From contig LT907983.1 in the NCBI GenBank assembly GCA_900230115.1, positions 3,611,001 to 3,675,000 on the forward strand: a stretch of 64,000 nucleotides of DNA, read 5' to 3'. Of the stretch, positions 36,105 through 45,345 are shown one piece after another. A program made the position numbers and the translations under genes. The stretch is from Spirosomataceae bacterium TFI 002. Lineage in GTDB: Bacteria; Bacteroidota; Bacteroidia; Cytophagales; Spirosomataceae. The notes under the pieces were generated by a model. That model did no database searches and was not told the DNA's origin. It saw only the letters and a program-made list of their open reading frames with translations. Each line of letters begins with the position of its first letter. Position 1 is the first letter of the stretch.

Positions 36105-36847
36105 TAGGTGTTTTTGACTCGGGAATCGGTGGATTGAGTCTTTTGAGAGCGATAAAAGATCGCTTGCCAAAAGAAGACTATATCTACTATGCAGATGTCA
36201 AACACGTACCATACTCCTACCGAAGCAGCGAAGAGATTCGTGATTTAGTAGAAAATGCTTGCCTATTTTTAAGGGAAAAAGGCTGCGATGTAATTGTGTT
36301 GGCATGTAATACTGCTACCAATGTGGCAGTAGAATACCTGCGTGAGAAGTATGACTTTCCGATTGTTGCTATTCAGCCAGCTGTGAAAATTGCAGCTGAC
36401 TTAGGAGACAATAAAGATCGAATTCTAACTTGTGCCACGCCAGTGACACTGTCCTCGGATCGTTACAATAAACTTGTAAAAAGCTTAAATATATCTGAGC
36501 GATTGGATAATCTTCCTTTGCCTAAGTTAGTAGAATTTGCAGAGAAAGGAATATTTGAAGGAGTCGAAGTAGAAGCCTATTTAAAAAAGGAAATAGGAGC
36601 TCTAAATACTCCTGAGCATCATTTCATCGTATTGGGATGTACACACTTTACGTTTTATGAAGACTTGATAGAAAGACTTTTTCCAAATCTTGTTGCTATA
36701 GATGGTAATGAAGGTACAGCGAAAAGAGTTGAATTCGTCATGGCTGAAAATGGGCTTCTGAATTCGAACGGAACAAGTGCAATTACTTTTTATGAATCAG
36801 GAGAAAGGGTAGTGGATGATACGAAGTATTTTGATTTGTTAAGCTGA
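36101..36847 (+). CDS. murI: Glutamate racemase
   Basis: 248 residues. It makes D-glutamate for peptidoglycan. The catalytic cysteines are in VLACNTATN and VLGCTHF; the N-terminus IGVFDSGIGGLSLLRAI is the family signature, and DVKHVPYSYRSSEEI follows. The start codon overlaps the valS stop by 4 bases. The gene ends 58 bases from the convergent recO gene. Confidence 0.97.
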   Translation: MIGVFDSGIGGLSLLRAIKDRLPKEDYIYYADVKHVPYSYRSSEEIRDLVENACLFLREKGCDVIVLACNTATNVAVEYLREKYDFPIVAIQPAVKIAADLGDNKDRILTCATPVTLSSDRYNKLVKSLNISERLDNLPLPKLVEFAEKGIFEGVEVEAYLKKEIGALNTPEHHFIVLGCTHFTFYEDLIERLFPNLVAIDGNEGTAKRVEFVMAENGLLNSNGTSAITFYESGERVVDDTKYFDLLS

Positions 36848-36905
36848 TCTTTTTAGTGGCATTGGGAAGTTGCTAATTTTAAGTTTTTGTATACTATCAG
36901 TTACC

Positions 36906-37595
36906 TCAATGCAGCACATCTGCCAATACAGCAATGGATTTTATGTTTTTGAATTCTTCTAAGTGTAGTTGGTAGAAGTTTAGGAAAATGTCTAACAGGT
37001 GTGATCTGAAATTGTTATTCATCACCAATGGATCTTCCCAGTTGCTTTTTATTAGCTTATCTAGATATTCAACTGTATTGGACTCAATAGGTAGATTTAT
37101 TCCGGCTTCGTAAAATTGGTTTTTTATTTCCTTTGCACTTTGTGGAGCAAAACCAAGATAAGCCGATAGCTTCATTAGGAACTTTAAATGAAAGTTTTCC
37201 ACTTCGTTTTCCAGCGTATCAAAAGTTAAAATAGCCTGATATAGGAAGAAAAATAGCTCCTCATTATCTATCGACTCTTTGAGAGTCTTGCTCAAGATTT
37301 CATTGATAAAAATACCAATTGTTGTTTTTTTTATCTCAAATGGAATATGCTGAAGTGCATTGGGACATTTGATCTCCGAAATACGGTGGAGGTCTTTTTT
37401 TTCATTATGGTAAACAACTAACTCCAGCAATGTGAGTGGCTGAAAAAGAGCAATTTTATTCTTGCCTCTTGCAGAACGCACCCCATTTTCGATATACCCT
37501 TGGATGCCAAATTTTTCGGTATAGATTTTTACCACGATCGAGGTTTCTCGATAAGGCACATAACTCAATACGATTCCCTTGGTTTTGTGTAACAT
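36906..37595 (-). CDS. recO: DNA repair protein RecO
   Basis: 229 residues. The N-terminal OB-fold begins MLHKTKGIVLSYVPYRETS and continues TEKFGIQGYIENGVRSARGK and FQPLTLLELVVYH; the C-terminal helical domain is shorter and lacks the zinc-binding cysteines found in some RecO proteins. RecO works with RecR to load RecA at gaps. The ATG at 37595 is in a stretch that is about 80% identical, over 50 bases, to the end of cox3 at 45331-45380: the upstream side still encodes 15 codons resembling the COX3 C-terminus. This suggests that recO once overlapped the 3' end of cox3. Confidence 0.93.
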   Translation of the reverse strand: MLHKTKGIVLSYVPYRETSIVVKIYTEKFGIQGYIENGVRSARGKNKIALFQPLTLLELVVYHNEKKDLHRISEIKCPNALQHIPFEIKKTTIGIFINEILSKTLKESIDNEELFFFLYQAILTFDTLENEVENFHLKFLMKLSAYLGFAPQSAKEIKNQFYEAGINLPIESNTVEYLDKLIKSNWEDPLVMNNNFRSHLLDIFLNFYQLHLEEFKNIKSIAVLADVLH

Positions 37596-37626
37596 GGTAC
37601 AGCAAAAATAGCAAAATCAGAAACCA
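37582..37626 (-). pseudogene. Vestige of the COX3 C-terminus immediately upstream of and overlapping recO
   Basis: Read on the minus strand in the cox3-equivalent frame, 15 codons give WFLILLFLLYHVTQN, against WLLIFLFLLYHATQN at the end of the intact COX3 encoded at 45329-45922 (12 of 15 identical). The stop codon is changed to CAA and the frame runs into recO. It is part of the 60-nt direct repeat 37571-37630 / 45321-45380 (46 of 60 identical, ungapped). Confidence 0.7.
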
Positions 37627-37837
37627 ATGTGCATTTAAATTGTGCCTATATGTTTGACTTTTACTAAAAACTAAAGCATCTAAAATTGAGGATTTTTGAA
37701 ATTAATAACGATTCAAAAAAATAATTCGATTTAGTCACTAAGCGTTATAAGGGAAAATTCGACGAATAGCTTTTCTAGGTAAAAGGAACACTATTTTTTC
37801 TATTACCCCATTAAAATCTAGATAGCTGAATTTGTCA

Positions 37838-39712
37838 TTATTTTATAAACAATATTCTTTCAGTTTGAATGCCACTTTGGTTTTCAACTTCCAAATAATA
37901 GGTACCAATAGGATATGCACTCAAGTCAACATTTTCACTATTGGTTTTTGGTACAATAGTTTTAATGAGTTGACCGAGACTATTCCGTACTCTAATAGTG
38001 TTCGTATTTGAAGTAGGGGAATTTAACATATTTATGAGTATTGAATTTTTTACAGGATTGGGTCCGTAGGAGAATATTCCTGAATCTGTTACAGATTTCT
38101 TTCTTCCTGCATCTGCTTTGAATCTATTTAGGTGAAGACGAATATTCTTAGTCGTACTATTGCCGCTAGGATCGGTCAGTGTTAGCTGAATATTCTTTAA
38201 AATAGTATCTGCAAGCATAAACTCGGTTTGAGAAAACTCAGAACTAACTATGGAACAATTATCGTAACCTAAAGAGCCAAGTGAGTCTAGGATGATTTCA
38301 GCTTTTCCACTAGAATTAAGAGTAAGAACAATGGAATCCAAAGTAATAGTAGGCTTAATTGTATCTAAAACAGTAATAGTTACCTGTCCTATTTGGGTGT
38401 TGCCTGCATTGTCACTGGCATACACATTTGTAGATTGATCTTTGGCACTGTTGCAATTAAATGATTGATTATCTAATACAGTAATACTCGAAATTCCCGA
38501 AGGGTCATTTACCAAGTTTTCAATCATCGAAGAGCTAAATTTACCTTCCCCTTTTTCGTCGAGATAGATAGAAACAGAACCTGAGATATTTGGAGGTAAG
38601 TTGTCAACAATATTTACCATTAAAGCTTTGGCAGATACATTTCCATGGTTGTCTATTGCTATTATTTCAAGAATTCCGGACGACATTTCTGTTGTTAAAA
38701 TTTCTTGATTTGCTGTAATCTGTTTTATTCCACATGGATCAAAAGCCAGCGGAGCTAACAGCTCTTGGGTCAGTACTACCTGCCCTTGAGCATTTGCAAA
38801 GAATGTTACTGGTTCGTCAATGATGTATGGTTCTATTTTGTCGAAAACTCGAATGCTGACGGCTTTTGAACTTTTATTTCCATAAGTATCCATTGCAGTT
38901 AATATAACCTGCTGGTCGCCTACATCATTACAAGAAAACAAGGTTCTGTCGAGAGATAAATTATAATAACCAGTATTGTCGCTAGTACCATAGTCCAAAT
39001 CTCTAGGATCTAGCTCACCATATCCATCACTGTTTAGGAATACATCAGCAGTTCTTGTTCTCACTATAGGTCCTGTTCTGTCGGCTACGGTTAGTCTTGA
39101 ATAACAAGATGAAGACAACATTTGAACGGTGTTACTTTCAGTAACTGTTAACTGTACATAATACTCGCCTACACTAAATGGGCCGTAATTATCAAGCGTA
39201 AGGTTCAGAGGATTATTGTCTGGGTCAAAGGAGCCATTGTTTGCATCTTCTACCGCCACCATAACTGTTTCAGAATTACCTAGTTCCTTATTGATGTCCT
39301 TACATTTAGCCGTTGGCGGTCTATTTGGGTTTATAAGCGTAATATTAAAATTGGAAGAAGAATTGAAGCTGTCAATGAAGGGCGGTGTAAAAGGAGTGGG
39401 TGGTATAGTAACTCTAATAACCTCAACCACTCTTATTTCATATGCACTTCCAAAATTCAAGTTGTTAATCGTGAATGACCTAGAACTTGCACTAATATTA
39501 TCAATTACTGTAGCAGGCATGCCTACAACATTATAAGAAATTTGAAATCGGTTTAAACTTACTCCAGGGGAAATCGTAACATCGGTTTCTCCCCATGCGA
39601 CCATTACTGAGTTAGATGTTCCTACTTGTGTAACACTCGATATTGGCGTAGTAGCTAAAGTTTCCAATACTGCTAAAAGTAGCAAGCTTAAAATTGTGTG
39701 TATTTTTTTCAT
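37838..39712 (-). CDS. Secreted multidomain adhesin-like protein with T9SS type A sorting domain
   Basis: 624 residues. A signal peptide (about 1-21) is followed by a fibronectin type III domain (about 22-120), then several HYR-like beta repeats beginning near DRTGPIV, DKIEPYI, DNLPPNI and DTIKPTI, each with conserved acidic and Cys residues. The last roughly 80 residues are a type A T9SS sorting domain: SYGPNPVKNSILINM, IRVRNSLGQLIKTIV, LSAYPIGTYYLEVE. The protein should be exported by Sec, then by T9SS, and attached to or released from the surface. It lies 32 bases after the large subtilase-like gene and is probably co-transcribed with it. Function unknown; adhesion or matrix binding is an inference. 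Confidence 0.85.
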   Translation of the reverse strand: MKKIHTILSLLLLAVLETLATTPISSVTQVGTSNSVMVAWGETDVTISPGVSLNRFQISYNVVGMPATVIDNISASSRSFTINNLNFGSAYEIRVVEVIRVTIPPTPFTPPFIDSFNSSSNFNITLINPNRPPTAKCKDINKELGNSETVMVAVEDANNGSFDPDNNPLNLTLDNYGPFSVGEYYVQLTVTESNTVQMLSSSCYSRLTVADRTGPIVRTRTADVFLNSDGYGELDPRDLDYGTSDNTGYYNLSLDRTLFSCNDVGDQQVILTAMDTYGNKSSKAVSIRVFDKIEPYIIDEPVTFFANAQGQVVLTQELLAPLAFDPCGIKQITANQEILTTEMSSGILEIIAIDNHGNVSAKALMVNIVDNLPPNISGSVSIYLDEKGEGKFSSSMIENLVNDPSGISSITVLDNQSFNCNSAKDQSTNVYASDNAGNTQIGQVTITVLDTIKPTITLDSIVLTLNSSGKAEIILDSLGSLGYDNCSIVSSEFSQTEFMLADTILKNIQLTLTDPSGNSTTKNIRLHLNRFKADAGRKKSVTDSGIFSYGPNPVKNSILINMLNSPTSNTNTIRVRNSLGQLIKTIVPKTNSENVDLSAYPIGTYYLEVENQSGIQTERILFIK

Positions 39713-39744
39713 AACTAAATAAGTTTTGATGTTTTCAAATCCAT

Positions 39745-42700
39745 TTATTTCACTATTTCTAAAGGAATGTTGCTGTTCTCGGTCTGAAGTGCTGCTGAAG
39801 AATTGCAGGCACTTTGAATTTTTGCAGAGAAAACTGAACCTGTTTTAGCTTCAAATCCAGGTTTTAATTCAATTGCATTTCCAGCCATGAAATTGACATT
39901 AGCGGGTGAATTAATCTTATTAAGAGCCACTATGTAACTCACAGCCTGCTGAGTCATATTGGAATTGATAGGTGAAACATTCACAATGGTTATTGCCTCG
40001 CCAGAAATTTGTACCGTGAGGATTGCGGGATCGCTATACCTAGTGCATCCTGATTGCGAAAGTTTACACCTAAATTGTTGACCATTCAGGGCAACTGATG
40101 GAAAGGTTAAATCTAAAGTAGGGCTAGTTACATTACTGAAGACCGCATCTGCAATTACGTCCACAAAGCCTGTTCCATTGTTTACTTGCCATTGATATGC
40201 AATACCAGATCCGCTGACTATGGTGCTAAAAGCAGTGTGATTTCCTTGACAAATAGTGCTTGACTCAGGTTGTGAGGTAATGATGCCTGTGAAAATAATG
40301 CCGGAAGATGTAACCTCAGTAGTAGCCGTAGCGGTACAGCCATTTGCAGCCGTAACGGTAACCGTATAAGTTCCGGGATTAGAAATGGTTGCCAAAGCAT
40401 TATTTCCAAGACCATTTGACCATGAGTATGAAGAACCTCCCGTTGCAGTTCTCGTGACAGAGGTATTGGCACAGCTAAGATTTTCGGACCCTAAAATACT
40501 CGGGGTAGGAGGGCTTATATTTCGACTTACAACAGTATTTGCTGTAGCGGAACAACCATTTGCAGCAGTAACTGTTACGGTATATGTTCCAGGGTTAGAA
40601 ATGGTTGCCATAGCATTATTTCCAAGGCCATTTGACCAAGAATAAGAAATACCACCTGATGCAGTTCGAGTGACAGAAGTAGAAACACAATTAAGATTTT
40701 CTGTGCCTGCGATATTTGGCGTTGGTGGACTGATATTTTGCGTTACTTCAGTTGTAGCCGATGCAGTACAACTATTTGCAGTAGTAATTGTAACTGTATA
40801 AGTTCCAGGGGTATTAATGGTGGCAGTAGGGTTGTTGCCCAATCCATTTGACCAAGAATAAGAAATACCTCCCGAAGCTATTCTCGTGACTGACAATAAA
40901 GAACAAGTTAAGTTGTCATCTCCCGAAATACTAGCTGTGCATGCTGGCACATTTACAATAACTTCTGTTGTGGCAGTAGCCGTGCATGTACCACTAGAGG
41001 TAATGGTAACGGTATAAATTCCAGCCATTGCTAGTGTTGCGGATGGTATTGTTGGGTTTTGAGCATTTGAGGTAAAGCTATTTGGCCCAGTCCACATTTG
41101 ACTTGTTCCTCCCGTGGATGACGAGCTTAAGTTAATTGCTGCTCCTACATTAACGGGTGAATTGCTACTTGCCATTGAACTCGTGGGCGGAGAACAAGGG
41201 GTATTTACAATTACACTGGTCGTAGCAGTAGCCGTGCATGTGCCGCTAGAGGTAATAGTAACAGTATAAATTCCAGCCATTGCTAGCGTTGCGGATGGTA
41301 TTGTTGGGTTTTGAGCATTTGAAGTAAAGCTATTTGGTCCAGTCCACATTTGACTTGTTCCACCTGTGGATGACGAGCTTAAGTTAATTGCTGCTCCTAC
41401 ATTTACGGGTGAATTGCTACTTGCCATTGCGTTTGTTGGAGGAGAACAGGCTACCGTATTTATCACTACATTAGTTGTAGCAGTAGCTGTGCATGATCCA
41501 TTCATAGAAGCTACACTCACGGTATAAACTCCTGCCATGCCCAAGTTTGCCGAAGCTATATTGGGGTTTTGAGAACCTGATATGAAAGCATTCGGTCCAG
41601 CCCATGAATAAGTATTTCCTCCTATTGCAGTAGCGGTTAAGTTTATAGTTCCACCCACATTAACTGGTGAGTTACTTCCTGCGGTGACCGAAGTTATTGA
41701 AATAGTTGCTAGTGATGAATTTGCCGATGCACAAGATCCATTCTTTATAACTGCACGGTATTTTGTGGTTTGTGGAATGTTGGCATAATTAAGTGTAGTG
41801 GTGGTATTAGAAATAGGAATTGATGTAAGAAAATTATCAGTTGAAGATTCCCAGCGTAATATGGTACCCGCATGTCCACTTAATGTTAAGGTACCTGAAT
41901 TTGAACTACTACAAAAAGTAGCGTCGGAACTTACGCTTCCACCTACAGAGCCTATGGTGAAAGTAGTGGCTGTACGGCAATCAGGAAAGAGTTGGTTTTC
42001 AACATAAAAGTTAGTTGAGCCTATTGTTGAGGTATTAGGAATACCTGAACCTGCTAGACCAACAGGGTTAAAAACTTCTCCTGTAAATATAGATGAGCCA
42101 CCAGTAGGGACTGTATACCAATTATTAGTTCCATTTGGAAAACCAGCCGAAGAGGCTTGTAATGTGTATGTACCAACAGCCCCAGCTGAAAATGTACTAA
42201 CTACCAAAACATAATTTTGACCAGCTGTTAATGTATGGGTGAGACTAGAAAGTAAACTTACTCCGCCATCATCATCGCCCCTCAAAAAATTAGTAGCCGG
42301 AGAGGCAGGATTAAAAGGGGATTGGTATAATGTTAAATATGAATCATTAGTAATTCCTGGGCTAAGGGATGCCTCTGTTATTGTAAAAGTTACATCGCCA
42401 GAGGCGGGTGCGATAAAGGTATTAGTTGAATAATATCTCGGACCAGATGGATTGTAAGTTGTCGTATTATTTCCTTGCCCTCTTACATATGTAGGTCCAC
42501 TAACGATAGAGCCATCAACACTATTTGTATTTGAAATGGGAACTTTTAAACCTTCACCACTGGGTACAGCTGCATTTTGACAGACGCTATAAGATGCAAC
42601 TGTAGGTATAATTTTGAGGTTTACAACAACTGGTATTGAAACTGATGTCAAAGTACAGGATAGTCTAGTGATGTCCACTGTAAAGTTTCCTGAAGTTTTG

Positions 42701-44691
42701 GCAGTGTATTGAGCATTAGTGGCACCACTAATTGCTACTCCATCTTTTTTCCATTGAAATGTAAAGTTGGTACCTGTATTAGCATTCAAAATTACCGAAT
42801 CACCTTCACAGAAAGTTGTAGAGCCTGTTATTGTGACCACAATTGGTGGACAATCAGGGTTTGTAACTGCCATGACTGCCAAGTCTGCTCTTATTAGCCC
42901 TGCACCTGTACGATAGTCAAATCCTATGTCGAACCCTGGTGTATTTGGGTCATCCATATCTACACAAGAATTGATTAATTCAGTTCGTACAGTGTTTTGA
43001 GTTATTGAGGGGTTTGCTTCATACATCAATGCAGCTACTCCAGCTGCATGGGGAGCTGCTGCTGAAGTTCCACTAAAATTGGGTATTCCATCTGGCTCAT
43101 AGTCATAGCCAGGAATAAAGAAAGACGTATTTGCATTGTCAGGAGCAGTGAACTCTGGTTTCATTCTATCCACGGGACTTGCAAGCCTAACACCCGAAGG
43201 AGAGAACATAATGAGTGTACCGCCTCTGGAGGAATATGATTCTATTTCTGGTATTGGAACACCAAATGCTGGAGTTTTGTCATAGCTCGCTGCACCGCAA
43301 GCTATAGCACCCGCCGCATTAGAGTGTCCAACGCAGGTCCCTGCCCTTATTCCTGCTATTGTAGGAGGGGTAAGTGTCCAGGTAAGTCCTCGATGTCCCA
43401 CTACTTTTAACCTTGTGGGGTCGGGGCCGGATTTCTTAGTAATTAGAATATATTTGTTGGCCAAATTGATGTTTGCAAAGCCAAAGGTTTCAATAGGGTC
43501 ACTGCCAATATTGTTCGTTATAGATTGGCTTACAACCGTATACTCCATAGTAGTACTATTATAACTACAGATATAAATGTTTAAATCAGAAGCTGATCCT
43601 GGAGAACCATTTCCAGCAGAAATATAAGGTTCGTCCCATTGAAAAGTTATAGGTCTGGTTGACCCGTTGACAGGTAAATAATAAATGGGATTTGCTGCTG
43701 TACCAAAGTTATGTGCTGTTTGCCCATCGCCAAATGGTTGGAATGTAGAGGCCTGGTAAGGGGCTTCGTAAGATTGATCACTGGAATTGGCTGCTGATGA
43801 AAAGTAACTTGCACCTTTTACATTTACTGCGTAATCAACCGCTTGAGCAATAATTCCATCTTGGAAATATGGTTCGGCAAAATATCCAACATCATCAACA
43901 ATTACTTTACAACCTGCGTCAGCTAAAGCACGAATACCATCGGCAAATCCGGCTTGTCCATTGAAAGCGGTGTAATAGTACAATTGTGCTCCAGGAGCAA
44001 CATCATGAATGATTTCTAGCATGGCTCTGCCTTCATCGCTTCCTCCGTTAGTCATATCAGCCAAAACTGTTATTGGTGTAGTAAATCCATTTGGGTTGGT
44101 CGTTCCCGGTAATTCGCCTGTAGAAACACCTGCAGATGCCCCATTGAGGTTGTTGTAACTATCTGATAGTACACCAACTTTAACACCAGCTCCATTGAAG
44201 CCCAAAGCACGAGCTAAGTCTGATCGCTGAGCAACATCACCCTGAGATTGAACAGGCCCTGAGTTAGTTTGCGGTTTTATTGAACTCCGCATTGTAACTA
44301 TGCTAGGAGCCTTGTTTAGATAATTAGGGATTTGTTTTATCTCCACCCAGCAAGTAATGAAGTTTTGATGCCTAGCAACTATTTCAACTTGCAGGCTTTT
44401 AAGTTCTTCATAAAGTGCATTTCCATCCCCTTGTGACAGTATATCTACTTTAATTTTTGTGTTATTGTCTTTTAGCGAGATGTAGCTATAATTTGGGACA
44501 TTAACACTGTTTATAATTTGATTGGTACTAGAAAGTGTTACGATTTCCGATAATCCAAACTGAAGTTTTGGGTTTTCATTTGAGACAAGATTATTAATAG
44601 CTCGTTGAGCTTGAGCAAATGAAATGAAAAAGCTCAAGAAAATTATAAGCGTTATTTTAAAGTACAATGCGGAGGTAAAGTGTTTTTTCAT
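39745..44691 (-). CDS. Giant S8-like serine peptidase with Ig-like repeats and a 3-coathanger-type C-terminus
   Basis: 1648 residues. After a signal peptide (about 1-28) comes a subtilase-type domain: the Asp motif VGVLSDSYNN (D177), and the Ser motif GTSAAAPHAAG (S543). The canonical HGT histidine is absent; the equivalent stretch is DEGRAMLEIIHDVAPGA, so E220 may replace it, as in Ser-Glu-Asp sedolisins. From about residue 660 onward come PKD/Ig-like repeats: two 84-residue repeats nearly identical in DNA and three 72-residue repeats (GLGNN core). The C-terminus (NAIELKPGFEAKTGSVFSAKI) is of the 3-coathanger type, not a classical T9SS sorting domain. Probably a secreted surface protease. 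Confidence 0.85.
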   Translation of the reverse strand: MKKHFTSALYFKITLIIFLSFFISFAQAQRAINNLVSNENPKLQFGLSEIVTLSSTNQIINSVNVPNYSYISLKDNNTKIKVDILSQGDGNALYEELKSLQVEIVARHQNFITCWVEIKQIPNYLNKAPSIVTMRSSIKPQTNSGPVQSQGDVAQRSDLARALGFNGAGVKVGVLSDSYNNLNGASAGVSTGELPGTTNPNGFTTPITVLADMTNGGSDEGRAMLEIIHDVAPGAQLYYYTAFNGQAGFADGIRALADAGCKVIVDDVGYFAEPYFQDGIIAQAVDYAVNVKGASYFSSAANSSDQSYEAPYQASTFQPFGDGQTAHNFGTAANPIYYLPVNGSTRPITFQWDEPYISAGNGSPGSASDLNIYICSYNSTTMEYTVVSQSITNNIGSDPIETFGFANINLANKYILITKKSGPDPTRLKVVGHRGLTWTLTPPTIAGIRAGTCVGHSNAAGAIACGAASYDKTPAFGVPIPEIESYSSRGGTLIMFSPSGVRLASPVDRMKPEFTAPDNANTSFFIPGYDYEPDGIPNFSGTSAAAPHAAGVAALMYEANPSITQNTVRTELINSCVDMDDPNTPGFDIGFDYRTGAGLIRADLAVMAVTNPDCPPIVVTITGSTTFCEGDSVILNANTGTNFTFQWKKDGVAISGATNAQYTAKTSGNFTVDITRLSCTLTSVSIPVVVNLKIIPTVASYSVCQNAAVPSGEGLKVPISNTNSVDGSIVSGPTYVRGQGNNTTTYNPSGPRYYSTNTFIAPASGDVTFTITEASLSPGITNDSYLTLYQSPFNPASPATNFLRGDDDGGVSLLSSLTHTLTAGQNYVLVVSTFSAGAVGTYTLQASSAGFPNGTNNWYTVPTGGSSIFTGEVFNPVGLAGSGIPNTSTIGSTNFYVENQLFPDCRTATTFTIGSVGGSVSSDATFCSSSNSGTLTLSGHAGTILRWESSTDNFLTSIPISNTTTTLNYANIPQTTKYRAVIKNGSCASANSSLATISITSVTAGSNSPVNVGGTINLTATAIGGNTYSWAGPNAFISGSQNPNIASANLGMAGVYTVSVASMNGSCTATATTNVVINTVACSPPTNAMASSNSPVNVGAAINLSSSSTGGTSQMWTGPNSFTSNAQNPTIPSATLAMAGIYTVTITSSGTCTATATTSVIVNTPCSPPTSSMASSNSPVNVGAAINLSSSSTGGTSQMWTGPNSFTSNAQNPTIPSATLAMAGIYTVTITSSGTCTATATTEVIVNVPACTASISGDDNLTCSLLSVTRIASGGISYSWSNGLGNNPTATINTPGTYTVTITTANSCTASATTEVTQNISPPTPNIAGTENLNCVSTSVTRTASGGISYSWSNGLGNNAMATISNPGTYTVTVTAANGCSATANTVVSRNISPPTPSILGSENLSCANTSVTRTATGGSSYSWSNGLGNNALATISNPGTYTVTVTAANGCTATATTEVTSSGIIFTGIITSQPESSTICQGNHTAFSTIVSGSGIAYQWQVNNGTGFVDVIADAVFSNVTSPTLDLTFPSVALNGQQFRCKLSQSGCTRYSDPAILTVQISGEAITIVNVSPINSNMTQQAVSYIVALNKINSPANVNFMAGNAIELKPGFEAKTGSVFSAKIQSACNSSAALQTENSNIPLEIVK
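40319..40930 (-). repeat. Three tandem 72-codon Ig-like repeats inside the S8-like gene
   Basis: Period 216 bases, three copies, each containing SYSWSNGLGNN and PGTYTVT. Divergence between copies is moderate. Confidence 0.75.
40973..41429 (-). repeat. Two tandem near-identical 252-base repeats in the S8-like gene
   Basis: The 205-base cores 40973-41177 and 41225-41429 differ at about 10 positions (95% identity), and all differences are silent: the encoded segment from SSNSPVNVGAA to CTATATT is identical in both. A third, older copy lies at about 41470-41690. Confidence 0.85.
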
Positions 44692-45328
44692 GGGATTCTA
44701 TTTAAGGAATTCAAAGGGTAGATTCTTAAATTGTAAAGTTGTTTATGGCTTATTGTGGTGCGTTGTTTGCAAAAAAAGATATTTGTCTACTTAATCGGCT
44801 TTATGCTTTTGAAGAATTATTGAATCTCAATGCGTTTAATTGATAATACCGATTTTAAATGCAGTAAGAATCTTGATCTAAATATTAATCTTAAACAACT
44901 AGGCGAGTTGGCCGCTCAAATAGTGTTAGGTTAAAAAACGGTAGTGGAGCTGTGTGAGTCAGTTGTGGTTTGAAAACAATTGAACCATCATGGGAGTGGT
45001 GAGAGTAGTGTTTTTTCATGGAGCTATTTGGAGTATTTATTCTGAATCAAATTTCAAGAATAATCCTTTTACTCACAATACAGGAAAACATGTATATTTC
45101 ATTTATAAATCTACTAGAAAACCTTTATTAAGAGTGGGTTAATAGATCGAGATAGTAGATTTTGAAATATTACAATTTGTCTTAAAATGTAATAATTTAT
45201 CTGAATTTCTCTTATGGACACATTGGCTTTCCAATCTTACTTTTCAAGGAAGTTTAAAGCGTGATGCCTCTAACTGAATAAGATAAGATGTACTGGTTTT
45301 CAATTATTAGTAGATGAACAAAATACCT
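44692..45328. other. Gene-poor gap inside the putative cox3-recO insertion
   Basis: No convincing gene, promoter or terminator is seen. One point of interest: CCATGAAAAAACACT at the start of the S8-like gene recurs at 45021-45007 on the minus strand, opening a 42-codon frame that resembles nothing I recognise; it may be a remnant of an older start region. The recO-like vestige (45307-45345) lies at the right edge. Confidence 0.5.
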
Positions 45329-45345
45329 TTAGTTTTGCGTAGCAT
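45307..45345 (-). pseudogene. Vestige of the RecO N-terminus overlapping the cox3 stop
   Basis: In the frame overlapping the cox3 stop the minus strand reads MLRKTKGILFIY then a stop; intact RecO starts MLHKTKGIVLSY (8 of 12 identical). This fragment and the region before recO form a direct repeat flanking 7.7 kb. Confidence 0.65.

Noticed and set aside
39216-40645. Plus-strand open frames opposite the T9SS and S8-like genes
   Set aside because: They are antisense shadows of repetitive coding DNA and encode no recognisable domain.
40319-41690. Tandem repeats considered as a CRISPR array
   Set aside because: The period is 72-84 codons inside one open reading frame, with no spacers of constant length and no cas genes.
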